This document shows, piece after piece, positions 1 through 8,849 of a stretch of 35,570 nucleotides of DNA. This stretch comes from Planctomycetota bacterium (GTDB lineage: Bacteria > Planctomycetota > JACQVV01). The stretch spans positions 1 through 35,570 of the forward strand of contig JACQVV010000308.1 of assembly GCA_016209595.1 (NCBI GenBank), in the 5' to 3' direction. Under the pieces are notes generated by a model. That model made no database searches. It was not told the DNA's origin and saw only the letters and a program-made list of their open reading frames with translations. The stretch's first letter is position 1, and each line of letters begins with the position of its first letter. A program made the translations under genes and the position numbers.

Positions 1-58
1 GGCAGGTATAACTAGTTCCTAGTGCGTCATTCGAGATCGGCCGGAAGAATAACCATGA

Positions 59-110
59 GGAACCCAGGAAACCAGGAATCGGGCTGGCTTTTCCTGGGTT
101 CCTGGGTTCC
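59..110. repeat. Inverted octamer-repeat hairpin upstream of rpsF
   Basis: Positions 59-78 and 91-110 are complementary over 20 bases with one mismatch around a 12-base loop. Each arm is built from a repeated 8-base unit (AACCCAGG-like on the left, TTCCTGGG on the right). It lies about 70 bases before rpsF. It could be a transcript hairpin for the upstream gene outside the window or a dispersed repeat. No T-run follows, so a classical terminator is not supported. Confidence 0.7.
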
Positions 111-182
111 TTAGATCTATTTGGCACCAGAAACTAACTAGGGAAGAGCCGTCTGTCCTTGAGTCAACGGAAAGGGTAAGGA

Positions 183-659
183 GTGTTGCGACCGTACGAA
201 GGGATGTTCCTCCTCGACTCGAGCGTGCCGGAGAGCGAGGTGGGGGCCACGGTCCGCCTGGTCCATGGCCTCATCGAGAAGCTCGGCGGGCAGATCGTCA
301 CGAGCCGAAAGTGGGGTGACCGCCGGCTCGCCTACGAGATCGGAAAACACAAGAAGGCGCACTACGAGCTCGTCTATTTCCGTCTTCCGCCGGAGAACGT
401 GGCCACGCTGCGCCATGACCTCGAGCTCTCGGAGCCCGTTCTCCGCCAGCTCGTCCTGGTCCACGACGAGCAGCGATTCGAGAAGTTGCTCGCGGCGGAG
501 AAAGACGCGGCCGCCCGGGCGGAGCAGGAGGCGAAGGCGGCGCTCGAGGCGCCGCGTGCGCGACCTGCCGAGGAGGCTCCGGCAGCGGCCGTCGCAGTGG
601 AGGCTCCACCCCTGGTGAACCTGTCCGAGGAAAAGGTTGGAGTCGAAGGAGAGGAGTAG
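183..659 (+). CDS. rpsF: 30S ribosomal protein bS6
   Basis: bS6 binds 16S rRNA together with bS18 in the 30S platform. The core (residues 1-105) starts with the family pattern R-P-Y-E-G-M-F and contains the G-D-R-R-L-A-Y strand. A 50-residue Ala/Glu/Pro-rich tail (about 106-158) goes beyond the usual 95-135 residue length. The start is uncertain. GTG at 183 sits 6 bases after AAAGGG (171-176). TTG at 186 would give the more typical M-R-P-Y-E N-terminus, and the AAGGAG at 178-183 overlaps the first codon. First gene of an rpsF-rpsR-rplI-dnaB operon, without the ssb gene often found after rpsF. Confidence 0.95.
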   Translation: MLRPYEGMFLLDSSVPESEVGATVRLVHGLIEKLGGQIVTSRKWGDRRLAYEIGKHKKAHYELVYFRLPPENVATLRHDLELSEPVLRQLVLVHDEQRFEKLLAAEKDAAARAEQEAKAALEAPRARPAEEAPAAAVAVEAPPLVNLSEEKVGVEGEE

Positions 660-706
660 CCACTTGGCGTCGCTCTACCGAGTTGTAAACGTTCAGGAGA
701 ACTGAC

Positions 707-994
707 ATGCCTCGGCCGTTCGGGAGCTTCAAGAAGAAGAGCAAGGCGGAGGGCGCCGCCGCTCAGAAGAAGAAGCAGCTCCGCAAGTACCGCGACCGCA
801 AGCGGTGCCGGTTCTGCCGCGCCAAAACGACCTACGTGGACTACAAGGACATCGAGGAGCTCCAGAAGCTCTGCACGGCTCAGGGAAAAATCTTCAGCCG
901 GAAACGGTCCGGGAACTGCGCCAAGCACCAGAAGGTCGTCAAGAACGCCGTGAAGTACGCTCGCTTCCTGGCGCTCCTGGCCTACACGGAGTAG
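707..994 (+). CDS. rpsR: 30S ribosomal protein bS18
   Basis: bS18 pairs with bS6 on the 30S platform. The 95-residue protein has a basic N-terminus and a C-x2-C (C34, C37) plus C71-x2-H74 set that could hold zinc, as in the zinc-binding type of bS18. The C-terminal stretch K-Y-A-R-F-L-A-L-L is family-typical. The length is slightly above the usual 70-90 because of a Lys/Ala-rich N-terminus. AGGAGA at 695-700 lies just before the ATG. It follows rpsF by 47 bases and precedes rplI in the same operon. Confidence 0.96.
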   Translation: MPRPFGSFKKKSKAEGAAAQKKKQLRKYRDRKRCRFCRAKTTYVDYKDIEELQKLCTAQGKIFSRKRSGNCAKHQKVVKNAVKYARFLALLAYTE

Positions 995-1020
995 CGAAAG
1001 GAGGGATTCGCGAGGTGAGG

Positions 1021-1527
1021 ATGAAACTCCTCCTCAAGGAGCACGTCGACAAGCTCGGACGCCGCGGTGACGTCGTGGAGGTGGCGGGAGGCTTCGGTCG
1101 CAACTATCTCATCCCGCGGGGGCTGGCGGTGCCGGCCACCGGCGCGAACGCCAGGCAGCTCGAGTTCGAACAGAAGAAGTTCGAAGCCGCCGAAACGGTC
1201 AAGAAGGAGCAGCTCTCGGGCGTGGCCCGCACGATCGCGGAAACCTCCTGGGCGATCGAGGCCAAGGCGAACGAGGAAGGCCACCTCTTCGGATCCGTGA
1301 CGTACAGGGACATCAGGGGACTGCTCGCCGCGCAGGGCGTCGAGGTGGATGAGCGAGCGCTCGTGCTCTCCGAGCCCGAGAAGTACCCCATCAAGGAGCG
1401 CGGAATCTACCCGTTCAAGGTCCATCTCCACGCCGACATCGTCGCCGAAGCGAAGCTGTGGGTCGTGGAGGAGGCCGAGAAGAAGTCGCCGGACGCCAGA
1501 AAGGAGGCGGAAGTCGGGGAGAGGTAG
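1021..1527 (+). CDS. rplI: 50S ribosomal protein bL9
   Basis: bL9 binds 23S rRNA at the L1 stalk base and influences frame maintenance. The N-terminal domain is clear: M-K-L-L-L-K-E-H-V start, then G-x-x-G-D-V-V-E-V and the G-F-G-R-N-Y-L-I-P-R-G signature around residues 21-36. A long helix and a C-terminal domain containing L-F-G-S-V-T follow. Length is 168 residues, against about 150 normally, due to a charged tail. ATG at 1021 matches the family start. An in-frame GTG at 1015 has better spacing (9 bases) to the strong AAAGGAGGG at 997-1005 and would add two residues. Confidence 0.95.
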   Translation: MKLLLKEHVDKLGRRGDVVEVAGGFGRNYLIPRGLAVPATGANARQLEFEQKKFEAAETVKKEQLSGVARTIAETSWAIEAKANEEGHLFGSVTYRDIRGLLAAQGVEVDERALVLSEPEKYPIKERGIYPFKVHLHADIVAEAKLWVVEEAEKKSPDARKEAEVGER

Positions 1528-1643
1528 GGGCGGGGAGGCTTCGCGATGTTCCGGGGAATGGGAGCCCCGGTCCGGACCGGAGCGCGGCCGGGAGGGCCGC
1601 TCCCGCAGGGCATCAAAACCCGGGAGATTGGGGAAGAGAGACC

Positions 1644-3029
1644 ATGTCAGGGGTCAGCAGTCCAGAGAAGGTCGGAGCGGAGCTCGGGAAGGGCGCCCTT
1701 CCGGCCAGTGCGGATGCCGAGCGAGCGGTCCTCGCTTCGGTTCTCATCGACAACGAGTGCCTGTCGTCCGTGGTCGTGCACCTCGACCACGCGGACTACT
1801 TCTACTACGCCGCGAACCGGGAGATCTACCAGGCGATGCTCGGGCTCGATTCGCGCAGCCAGCCGATCGACCTCGTGCTCCTCACCGAGGAGCTGGAGGG
1901 ACGAGGAACTCTCGCGCAGGCGGGCGGCCTGGAGTACCTGGCGCGGCTGGTGGACGAGTGCCCGAACGCCGCGAACGCGGAGTACTACGCGGGCATCGTC
2001 CGAGACCGATTCGTCCAGCGGCGCCTGATCGACGCGTCGCGCGAGATCCTCGAGGAGTGTCACCGCGAAGGCGCGGAGGTGGATGCCCTGGTGGACCGCG
2101 CCGAGCAGCGCATCTTCGAGATCGGCGAGCACCGGGAGGTCTCGAATGTCGCCTCGATGCGCGAGGCGCTCCGGGAGGCGTTCCGGGCGATCGACGGGCG
2201 GTCCGATCGCTTGACCGGCCTGGAGACCGGGTTCTACGACCTAGACGAACTCACGAGCGGCCTCCAGAACTCGGAACTCATCATCCTTGCCGCGCGCCCG
2301 TCGATGGGCAAGACAAGCATGGCCATGAACATCGTCGAGCACGCGGCGGTGGACCTGCGCAAGCCCGTGGCCGTCTTCAGCCTCGAAGTTGGTCGCGTTC
2401 AGCTCGTGCAGAACCTCCTCTGCTCGCGGGCGCGTGTGGACGCGCACAAGGTTCGCCGGGGCAAGCTGGAAAAAGAGCTCTACCAGAAGCTCACGCTCGC
2501 GGCGGGGGAGCTCGAGGACGCACCGATCCACGTGATCGACGAGGCCGGCACGAACCTGATGCGCGTGCGGGCGCTCGCCCGTCGCTTGAAGAAGAGGCAC
2601 GGCATCGCCCTGATCGTGATCGACTACCTCCAGCTCATGGAGGGGCCGCCCGGACTCTCGGGCCGGCCGGAAAGCCGCCAGCAGGATATCTCGTACATCT
2701 CCCGGGGCCTGAAGGGGCTTGCCCGCGAACTCGACATCCCGGTGCTCGCGCTCTCGCAGCTCAACCGCGAAAGCGACCGCCGCGAGGACCATCGCCCGCG
2801 GCTGGCCGATCTTCGCGAGTCGGGCGCGCTCGAGCAGGACGCGGACGTCGTCATGATGCTCTACCGGGAGGAGTACTACTTCCCGGACCGCGTGGATTCC
2901 AGGGGCCAGGCGGAGCTCCTGCTCGCCAAGCAGAGGCATGGCCCGCTGGGAACCGTGCCCCTCACGTTCCTGAAGGAGTGCGTGCGGTTCGAGAGCCGGG
3001 CCCAGCCGTGGAACGAGGTGGGACCTTGA
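1644..3029 (+). CDS. dnaB: Replicative DNA helicase DnaB
   Basis: Hexameric 5'-3' helicase that unwinds DNA at the replication fork. The 461-residue length fits the family. The N-terminal helical domain (about 20-120) contains A-E-R-A-V-L-A-S-V-L. The RecA-like domain has Walker A R-P-S-M-G-K-T with the key lysine at K223, Walker B I-V-I-D-Y-L-Q-L-M with D327, and the conserved L-S-Q-L-N-R and L-R-E-S-G-A-L-E-Q-D-A-D-V motifs. The start is ATG at 1644 after a purine-rich GGGAAGAGAG. The 116-base gap after rplI has no gene. The stop codon overlaps the bamA start by three bases. Confidence 0.95.
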   Translation: MSGVSSPEKVGAELGKGALPASADAERAVLASVLIDNECLSSVVVHLDHADYFYYAANREIYQAMLGLDSRSQPIDLVLLTEELEGRGTLAQAGGLEYLARLVDECPNAANAEYYAGIVRDRFVQRRLIDASREILEECHREGAEVDALVDRAEQRIFEIGEHREVSNVASMREALREAFRAIDGRSDRLTGLETGFYDLDELTSGLQNSELIILAARPSMGKTSMAMNIVEHAAVDLRKPVAVFSLEVGRVQLVQNLLCSRARVDAHKVRRGKLEKELYQKLTLAAGELEDAPIHVIDEAGTNLMRVRALARRLKKRHGIALIVIDYLQLMEGPPGLSGRPESRQQDISYISRGLKGLARELDIPVLALSQLNRESDRREDHRPRLADLRESGALEQDADVVMMLYREEYYFPDRVDSRGQAELLLAKQRHGPLGTVPLTFLKECVRFESRAQPWNEVGP

Positions 3030-5344
3030 CGAGGCGCTTCCTCGCTGCCCTCCTCTTGGTCATGGCCGCCGCTCCCGGAGCGGCGCAGGGGCCGCCCGAG
3101 GGTTCGGGGATCGAGTCGGTCGAGTTCCGGGGGAACCGGCGGGTCGGTACCGACTACCTGATGAGCCAGATCCGTAGTCTCCCGGGTGAGGTCTACGATC
3201 CGCGCGTGGTGGACGAGGACATCCGGCGGCTCGCCGGGCTTGGACTCTTCTCCAACATCGAGGTCGAACAGCGGCGGACCGCCAAGGGCTACCGGATCAC
3301 GTTTCTCATGGAGGAAAACGTTCTTGTCCACTCGATCCAGTTCGTGGGGATCGAGGAACTCGACGAGGAGGACATCCAGCCGCTTGTCAAGCTCCGCACC
3401 GGCCAGCCGCTTGTCCGCTACCTGCTCCACCTCGACAAGGACCGGATCCGCCAGCACTACCTGGAGGAGGGGTTCCTGTTCGTGGAGGTGGACGTGGACG
3501 TCCGCTCCTCGCTCACCGGCGAGGACGTGGTCTTCCTCATCCGCGAGGGCCCCGAGGTCGAGGTGGACGACGTCCGCTTCGTCGGCAACGACACCTTCGA
3601 CGAGGGCGAGCTCGATGACTTCATGCAGACGCAGGAGTCATGGTTCCTGTCCTCGGAGAAGTTCCAGGAGGAGCGGCTCCGCGAGGACATCGTCACGCTC
3701 AAGGCCTTCTACCGGTCGAAGGGCTTCTTCGACGTCGAGGTGAACCTGCAAGACATCCACATCAGCCCCGACCTGGAGGAGGTCACGGCCGTGATCTTCG
3801 TGGAGGAGGGGCCGCGGTACAAGGTCAATCGGATCGAAGTCGAAGGCGTCCGGCTGTTCGAGAAGCGGGAGTTCCTGGAGCGTTTCCGACAGAAGGAGGG
3901 GGAGTTCTTCGACCAAGAGGACATCGTGCGGGACAGGGACCGGATCGAGGACGTCTACGGGCAGAATGCCTTCCTGGAAGCGGAGGCGGACGTGGACTTC
4001 TTCTACGCGGCCCAGGGGAACGAGGTCACGCTCGTCTACAACGTCACCGAGGGGCGGCCGTATCGGATCGGCCGGGTGGACTTCAAGGGAAACCTCTTCA
4101 CCCGCGACGACGTCATGCGTCGCTACATCCACCAGCTCCCTGGGCAGTGGGCGAACACGGCCAAGATGAAGGGCGGCGTGAAGACTCTCGAGGCGCTCGG
4201 CTACTTCGAGTCGGTCAAGATGATCGTCGAGGATGGCCGGCGGGCGGGCGAGAAGATCCTCGTGTACCAGGTGGAGGAGGGGCAGACAGGGAGCCTTCGT
4301 CTGGCAGCCGGCGTCACCTCGAACGTCGGCTTCCTGGGCGACGTCAGCTTCACCAAGCAGAACTTCGACATCGCGGACCTCCCGAAGTCCTGGGACGACC
4401 TCTTCAGCGGGGGAGCCTTCACCGGCGGCGGACAGGAACTCAGCCTCCAGGTCCAGCCCGGGACCGAGCTCTTCCGCGCCCGGGCCGGGTTCCGGGAGCC
4501 TTATCTCTTCGGGTATCCCTACTCTTTCTCCACGAACCTGCAGTACTTCACGCGAGAGTACGAGTCGTATGACGTGACCCGGCTCGGGGGCGACGTCGGC
4601 GTCGGCCATGAGATCTTCCCCCACCTGATGGCAGAGCTCACCTACAGGAACGAGGTCGTGGAGATCGACGACGTGGACGACGACGCGCCGTCGTTCGTCC
4701 GGCGCTCGAAGGGGAAGACCAACATCACGTCCTTCACTCAAGCCTTCGACTACGACCGCCGGGACGACCCCATCCTGCCCACGGAGGGCTACCGGCTGGG
4801 GCTCTCCGGGGAGTACGCATCGGAGGCATTCGGGGGCGACGAGAACTTCTACAAGGTGGACGCGAGGGGAGAGCAGTTCTTCACGGTCTATCGGACGGAG
4901 GAGGGATACCCCTTCGTGTTGGGACTGTCCGGCCGATTCGGCTTCGGCGACGCGGTTTCTCCGACGAAGGAGATTCCCATTTCCGAGCGCTACTTCGCGG
5001 GCGGTTCGGGCTCGATTCGCGGATTCAAGTTCCGCGGCGTCGGCCCGATGGAGGCGGGCGACCCCATCGGCGGCGAGGTGCTGGCGCTGGCTTCGGTCGA
5101 GCACTCCTTCCCCCTCTACAAGGACTTCCTGCGCGGCGTCGTGTTCGTCGACGCGGGCACCGTGGCTTCCGAGTTCAGGAGCTCCGAGCTCGGACAATGG
5201 CGCGTTGCGGCCGGTTTCGGCGTGCGCGTCAAGATCCCGTTCCTGGGCCAGAAACCGATCGCGGTCGATCTGGGTTTCCCACTGCGAAAAGAGGACGACG
5301 ACGACGAGGAAATGTTGAGTTTCAGTCTCGGCCGGTCCTTTTAG
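3026..5344 (+). CDS. bamA: Outer membrane protein assembly factor BamA
   Basis: Omp85-family protein that inserts beta-barrel proteins into the outer membrane. A signal peptide (about residues 1-21, A-P-G-A-A-Q end) is followed by five POTRA domains near residues 29-96, 100-175, 179-261, 266-344 and 347-418, each starting with a V-x-F-x-G-N/V-E-G-like strand. A barrel runs from about 420 to the end. The barrel contains the Omp85 G-G-S-G-S-I-R-G-F motif (R665, F667), and the C-terminus is Phe, as expected for an outer-membrane barrel. The TTG start at 3026 overlaps the dnaB stop as TTGA, with GAGGTGG just before it. An ATG at 3062 would destroy the signal peptide. Length 772 residues. Confidence 0.93.
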   Translation: MTRRFLAALLLVMAAAPGAAQGPPEGSGIESVEFRGNRRVGTDYLMSQIRSLPGEVYDPRVVDEDIRRLAGLGLFSNIEVEQRRTAKGYRITFLMEENVLVHSIQFVGIEELDEEDIQPLVKLRTGQPLVRYLLHLDKDRIRQHYLEEGFLFVEVDVDVRSSLTGEDVVFLIREGPEVEVDDVRFVGNDTFDEGELDDFMQTQESWFLSSEKFQEERLREDIVTLKAFYRSKGFFDVEVNLQDIHISPDLEEVTAVIFVEEGPRYKVNRIEVEGVRLFEKREFLERFRQKEGEFFDQEDIVRDRDRIEDVYGQNAFLEAEADVDFFYAAQGNEVTLVYNVTEGRPYRIGRVDFKGNLFTRDDVMRRYIHQLPGQWANTAKMKGGVKTLEALGYFESVKMIVEDGRRAGEKILVYQVEEGQTGSLRLAAGVTSNVGFLGDVSFTKQNFDIADLPKSWDDLFSGGAFTGGGQELSLQVQPGTELFRARAGFREPYLFGYPYSFSTNLQYFTREYESYDVTRLGGDVGVGHEIFPHLMAELTYRNEVVEIDDVDDDAPSFVRRSKGKTNITSFTQAFDYDRRDDPILPTEGYRLGLSGEYASEAFGGDENFYKVDARGEQFFTVYRTEEGYPFVLGLSGRFGFGDAVSPTKEIPISERYFAGGSGSIRGFKFRGVGPMEAGDPIGGEVLALASVEHSFPLYKDFLRGVVFVDAGTVASEFRSSELGQWRVAAGFGVRVKIPFLGQKPIAVDLGFPLRKEDDDDEEMLSFSLGRSF

Positions 5345-5388
5345 CGGGGCTGGCGCCCCGGCCCGACGAGGCGGCCGCGCTGTTGTTC

Positions 5389-5479
5389 TTCGACTTGGAC
5401 TTGAACTGGATCTTGAACTTGAACTAGATCTCGCACGTGGTCACCAAAAGACCAGTGCAAGTCCAAGTTCAAGTTCATG
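5389..5479. repeat. Inverted degenerate hexamer array
   Basis: Left arm 5389-5430 is seven hexamers of the NTGAAC/TTGGAC/TAGATC kind in register. Right arm 5458-5479 is made of CAAGTT/CAAGTC hexamers and is complementary to the left arm in several registers. The two arms could fold into one stem with a loop near 28 bases. The left arm reads through the end of a GC-rich stretch just after bamA. Confidence 0.7.
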
Positions 5480-5518
5480 CGAAACTTGACTCATCTGTAA
5501 ACGAAGACGCCCTTCTAG

Positions 5519-5643
5519 GCATCTAGCGAGGCTCCGCCTCAAACCGTCGAGACGTATTCGTTCGTTGGCTCATCGAACTTCGAACGTCGAACTCTGAACT
5601 TCGAAGTTCGACGTTGGACGTTCAGCGTTCGACGTTCAACGTG
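5519..5643 (-). repeat. Composite dispersed element, copy 1 (heptamer palindrome plus GGCGGAGCC hairpin)
   Basis: Read on the minus strand it starts with ten in-register heptamers (5643 down to 5574). The centre is the perfect 14-base palindrome GAACTTCGAAGTTC at 5596-5609. Then come GTTCGATGA, ACGAACG, a GAGGCGGAGCCTC hairpin (5540-5528) and a GCCTAG-like end. The same modules in the same order occur on the plus strand at 34014-34165, with a 30-base-plus near-identical core around the palindrome. Function unknown; it lies upstream of ompH. Confidence 0.75.
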
Positions 5644-5788
5644 TTGCGTTTGCAAACATGCTCGGTTTCTCAAGATTCCCAGGGCGTAAGCGCTACTAGC
5701 ACAGCCTCCTCCCCTTTCTGCTGCCGGCAGTCCCCTTGCGAAGCAAGGGTCGCGCCACCGACCCCCTCCCCCTCTCGAGGGCCCATCC

Positions 5789-6430
5789 ATGAACCGATTC
5801 ACGCTGTTTCTCGCCCTCCTCCTCGCCTTCTTCGGCGTTCTCGCCACCCAGTCGATGCTGGGTGGGGGGCTCTCGCGAACCCTCGCCGACGGCGAGGATA
5901 GCCCCGGAGGAGGGGCCCCCGGCGCGGCCGAGAAGTTCGCCTTCATGGACGTGCGGGCCGTCTTCGAGAAGTACGAGAAGACCCGGGACCGCGAGAAGGA
6001 GATCAACGACGAGTACCGGGCCGGGATGGAGGAGATCCGCGCCCACAAGCTCGATCTCGAGAAGAAGAAGCAGGAGATCGACCTCTTCGGTCCCAACTCG
6101 CCGGAACGCCGGGAGAAGGAGAGGGAGTTCGCCCTCCAGGCGTTCGAGATCCAGTTCAAGGAAGAGTGGCTCAAGGAGCAGGTGAAGGACCGCCTGCGGA
6201 AGAGCACCGAGGAGATCTACGGCGAGGTCCTCGCTCGCGTAGCGGACTTCGCGGCGAAGAACGGTTTCCGCGCGGTCTTCAAGATCGACGAGGAGGCGAT
6301 CGACAGCGACTCGGGCGACGAGCTCAAGCTCAAGATCCACACGCGGACCGTCCTCTACCACCAGAAGGGCGACGACGTCACCGAGGCGGTGATCGCCTTC
6401 CTCAACGAAGAGTACCGGAAGGGGAAGTAG
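5789..6430 (+). CDS. OmpH/Skp-like periplasmic chaperone
   Basis: Skp-family proteins hold unfolded outer-membrane proteins in the periplasm for BamA. The 213-residue protein has an N-terminal hydrophobic segment (about 5-24), a short Gly/Pro linker, then F-A-F-M-D-V-R-A-V-F (about 50-60), the expected first strand. Next comes a long charged coiled coil (about 60-155), and a C-terminal part with A-K-N-G-F-R-A-V-F-K. The longest hydrophobic run could be a signal peptide or an uncleaved anchor. ATG at 5789 has GAGGG 7 bases upstream. The position between bamA and lpxD is the classical skp neighbourhood. Confidence 0.85.
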   Translation: MNRFTLFLALLLAFFGVLATQSMLGGGLSRTLADGEDSPGGGAPGAAEKFAFMDVRAVFEKYEKTRDREKEINDEYRAGMEEIRAHKLDLEKKKQEIDLFGPNSPERREKEREFALQAFEIQFKEEWLKEQVKDRLRKSTEEIYGEVLARVADFAAKNGFRAVFKIDEEAIDSDSGDELKLKIHTRTVLYHQKGDDVTEAVIAFLNEEYRKGK

Positions 6431-6517
6431 TCTCTTGCCGCGGGACCCCAAGAGCCTGTCCAACAACCGAACCGAGCCCGGCGCACCGCCGCGCGCCCGG
6501 CGACGGGGGATTTGGGG

Positions 6518-7588
6518 ATGAGCTCCGAAAGCCCGGACGCGCTCTCGCTGGCCGAGGTCGCCGCCCTCGTGGAGGGGCGCGTCCTGGGCGACGCCAGCTT
6601 CCTGATCCGCGGCGTCTCCGGAATCCAGGAAGGAGGGCCGGAGGACATCACGTTCCTGGCCAACTCGAAGTACCGCGGCGAACTCGCGAGGACCCGGGCC
6701 GCGGCGGTGCTCATTGGCGAGGCCGACGTCCCCGATGGGTTCGTGCCCCCGCCTTCCCTCGTCGTGGTCCCCGACGCCTCGCTCGCGTTCAGCCGGGTGA
6801 TCGAGCGCTTCGCGCCGCCGCCGCCGCGGCCCGCGCCGGGGATCCACGCGGGAGCGGTTGTGAGCCCCGAGGCGCGCGTGGGCGAGGGTGTTTCGATCGG
6901 CCCTTTCGCGGTGGTCGAGGCCGGAGCGCGGATCGGGGCCCGCTCGATCCTCTACCCTGGCGTCTATGTCGGGCACGGCGCGCGGGTGGGGGAGGACTGC
7001 GTCTTCTTCCCGAACGTCGTGGTCCTCCATGGCGTTGCGATCGGGAACCGGGTGACGCTCCACCCCAACGCGGTCATCGGGAGCGATGGGTTCGGCTACG
7101 TCCTGGTGGGGGCCCGCGCGATCAAGGTCCCCCAGCAGGGGATCGTGGAACTCGCGGACGACGTAGAGATCGGGGCCGGGACGACCGTGGACCGGGCCCG
7201 CTTCGAGCGAACGTGGATCGGGCGGGGCTCGAAGATCGACAACCTCTGCCAGATCGCGCACAACGTGCAGATCGGAGAGTCGACCTACATCGCCGCGCAG
7301 ACAGGTGTCGCCGGTTCGAGCCGCGTGGGCTCGGGGACGATGATGGGGGGGCAAGTCGGCGTGTCCGGTCACCTCAGGATCGGGGGCGGGGTCAAAATCG
7401 CGGCCCAGGCGGGAGTCTCGCGCGACATCCCCGACGGCTCGATCGTGGCGGGCCACCCGGCCATGCCGGCGCGCCAGTTCTGGCGTATGATTGCGATGGC
7501 GAAGCGGCTCCCGGAGCTAGTCGTGGAGCTGGAGAAGCTGACCGAGAGGGTCGCGAAGCTTGAAGGAATCGCAGAAAACGATTCGTAG
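6518..7588 (+). CDS. lpxD: UDP-3-O-(3-hydroxyacyl)glucosamine N-acyltransferase LpxD
   Basis: Third step of lipid A synthesis: transfers a 3-hydroxyacyl chain from acyl carrier protein to the 2-amino group of UDP-3-O-acyl-glucosamine, in the cytosol. An N-terminal uridine-binding domain (about 1-105) contains [14 protein letters not shown]. It is followed by a left-handed hexapeptide beta-helix (about 110-310) with G-S-D-G-F-G-Y and the catalytic His in Q-I-A-H-N-V (H248). A C-terminal helix follows. ATG at 6518 is 7 bases after GGGGGA; a TTG at 6512 is an alternative. Length 356. Its 3' end overlaps lpxC-fabZ by 29 bases. Confidence 0.95.
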   Translation: MSSESPDALSLAEVAALVEGRVLGDASFLIRGVSGIQEGGPEDITFLANSKYRGELARTRAAAVLIGEADVPDGFVPPPSLVVVPDASLAFSRVIERFAPPPPRPAPGIHAGAVVSPEARVGEGVSIGPFAVVEAGARIGARSILYPGVYVGHGARVGEDCVFFPNVVVLHGVAIGNRVTLHPNAVIGSDGFGYVLVGARAIKVPQQGIVELADDVEIGAGTTVDRARFERTWIGRGSKIDNLCQIAHNVQIGESTYIAAQTGVAGSSRVGSGTMMGGQVGVSGHLRIGGGVKIAAQAGVSRDIPDGSIVAGHPAMPARQFWRMIAMAKRLPELVVELEKLTERVAKLEGIAENDS

Positions 7589-8849
7589 GCCCCTCGAGTT
7601 CGAGGGAGTCGGGCTCCATACGGGCGAGTATTGTCACGTTCGCCTCAAGCCGGCCAAGCCCGACACGGGAATCGTCTTCATCCGCGCCGACCTCCCCGAC
7701 AAACCCCGGATCCGGGCGCAGATCGAAAACCTGTCGCCCCGCCTGCGGAGGACGTCGCTCCGGAACGGAACGGCCGAAGTGCAGACCGTCGAGCACCTCA
7801 TGGCGACGCTCTGTGGGCTCGCGATCGACAATCTCGAGGTCGAGATGACCGCGAGCGAGGTTCCCGGAGCGGATGGGTCTTGCAAACCGTTCCTCGATCT
7901 CATCCAGGACGGGGAGATCGAGGACCTCAAGGTCGAGAGCATTCCGGTCGACCTCGAAGAGCCGGTCTCGGTCGTCGAGGAGGACGCGACGGTCGTGGCG
8001 CTGCCGGCGCGGGAAGGGCTTACCATCTCCTACACTCTCGACTACGACGTCCCCTCGATGAAGGGGCAGTTCATCTCCATCAAGGTGACCCGCGACAGTT
8101 TCGCCCGCGAGATCGCGCCGGCGCGTACGTTCTGTCTGTACAGCGAGGTCGAGCGCCTCCGGGCCATGGGGCTGGGAAAAGGAGCCAACTACGACAACAC
8201 GCTCGTGGTCGACGAGAAGGGGGTCATCAACAACACGCTCCGCTTCCCGGACGAGTTCGTGCGCCACAAGGTGCTGGACCTTATCGGGGATCTCTATCTG
8301 CTGGGGCGGCGCTTGAACGCCCACGTCATCGCCACGAAGAGCGGCCATCCCGCGAACGCCGGGCTGGTGAAGCAGATCGTCGAGAGGAAGAAGGCGTGGG
8401 AGAGCCGTGCCGAGAACCAGCTCGACATCCGGGAGATCCAGAAGATTCTGCCGCACCGCTTTCCGTTCCTCCTCATCGACCGGATCGTGGAGATGGACGG
8501 TTACAAGAAGGCGGTGGGCATCAAGAACGTCACGATCAACGAGCCGTTCTTCATGGGGCACTGGCCAGGACGTCCGGTGATGCCGGGCGTGCTCCAGCTG
8601 GAGGCGATGGCGCAGCTCGCGGGCGTGCTCCTTCTGCGCAAGGTCGAGAACGACGGGAAGCTCGCGATCATGCTCTCGATCGATCGCGTCAAGTTCCGGA
8701 AGGTCGTGGTTCCAGGCGACCAGCTCCGCCTGGAGGCCTACACGGTGCGGCTGAAGGCGCGCACGGGGAAGGTGAACGCGCGTGCCTTCGTGGGGAACGA
8801 GCAGGTCGCCGAGGCCCAGTTCAAGTTCATGCTCGTGGATGCTGACTAA
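7560..8849 (+). CDS. lpxC/fabZ: Bifunctional LpxC deacetylase / FabZ dehydratase
   Basis: Fusion of the committed lipid A enzyme with a 3-hydroxyacyl-ACP dehydratase. LpxC part (about 1-282): E78-H79 in T-V-E-H-L, and H236-x3-D240 in R-H-K-V-L-D match the zinc ligands and general base. H263 in S-G-H matches the catalytic His. FabZ part (about 287-429): [11 protein letters not shown] with H299, and the hotdog active site [13 protein letters not shown] with H334 and E348. All key residues are present, so both activities are expected. Such fusions are known in Bacteroidetes/Chlorobi and some other phyla. The TTG start at 7560 overlaps lpxD; GAGAGGG lies 10 bases upstream. Length 429. Confidence 0.95.
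   Translation: MKESQKTIRRPLEFEGVGLHTGEYCHVRLKPAKPDTGIVFIRADLPDKPRIRAQIENLSPRLRRTSLRNGTAEVQTVEHLMATLCGLAIDNLEVEMTASEVPGADGSCKPFLDLIQDGEIEDLKVESIPVDLEEPVSVVEEDATVVALPAREGLTISYTLDYDVPSMKGQFISIKVTRDSFAREIAPARTFCLYSEVERLRAMGLGKGANYDNTLVVDEKGVINNTLRFPDEFVRHKVLDLIGDLYLLGRRLNAHVIATKSGHPANAGLVKQIVERKKAWESRAENQLDIREIQKILPHRFPFLLIDRIVEMDGYKKAVGIKNVTINEPFFMGHWPGRPVMPGVLQLEAMAQLAGVLLLRKVENDGKLAIMLSIDRVKFRKVVVPGDQLRLEAYTVRLKARTGKVNARAFVGNEQVAEAQFKFMLVDAD

Larger units (their letters stand above)
5345..5788. other. Repeat-rich intergenic region between bamA and ompH
   Basis: No gene is seen in these 444 bases. In order it holds: a hexamer array (5389-5430) with a complementary arm (5458-5479); a GAGGC-TCC-GCCTC hairpin (5528-5540); a palindromic heptamer array (5574-5643); and a perfect 7-bp hairpin with a GAA loop (5733-5749), 39 bases before the ompH ATG. 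GAGGG at 5777-5781 is the ompH ribosome binding site. The hairpins have no T-run, so no terminator is called. Confidence 0.8.

Noticed and set aside
3638..5197. Minus-strand open frame of 519 codons inside bamA
   Set aside because: Mirror frame of a GC-rich gene; no domain, no ribosome binding site, and the plus strand is clearly BamA.
5574..5643. CRISPR array
   Set aside because: Units are only 7 bases, directly adjacent and without spacers; no cas genes nearby.
5733..5749. Rho-independent terminator after bamA
   Set aside because: Perfect 7-bp hairpin but no T-run on either side.
5696..7456. Minus-strand open frame of 586 codons over ompH and lpxD
   Set aside because: Shadow of two well-supported plus-strand genes.
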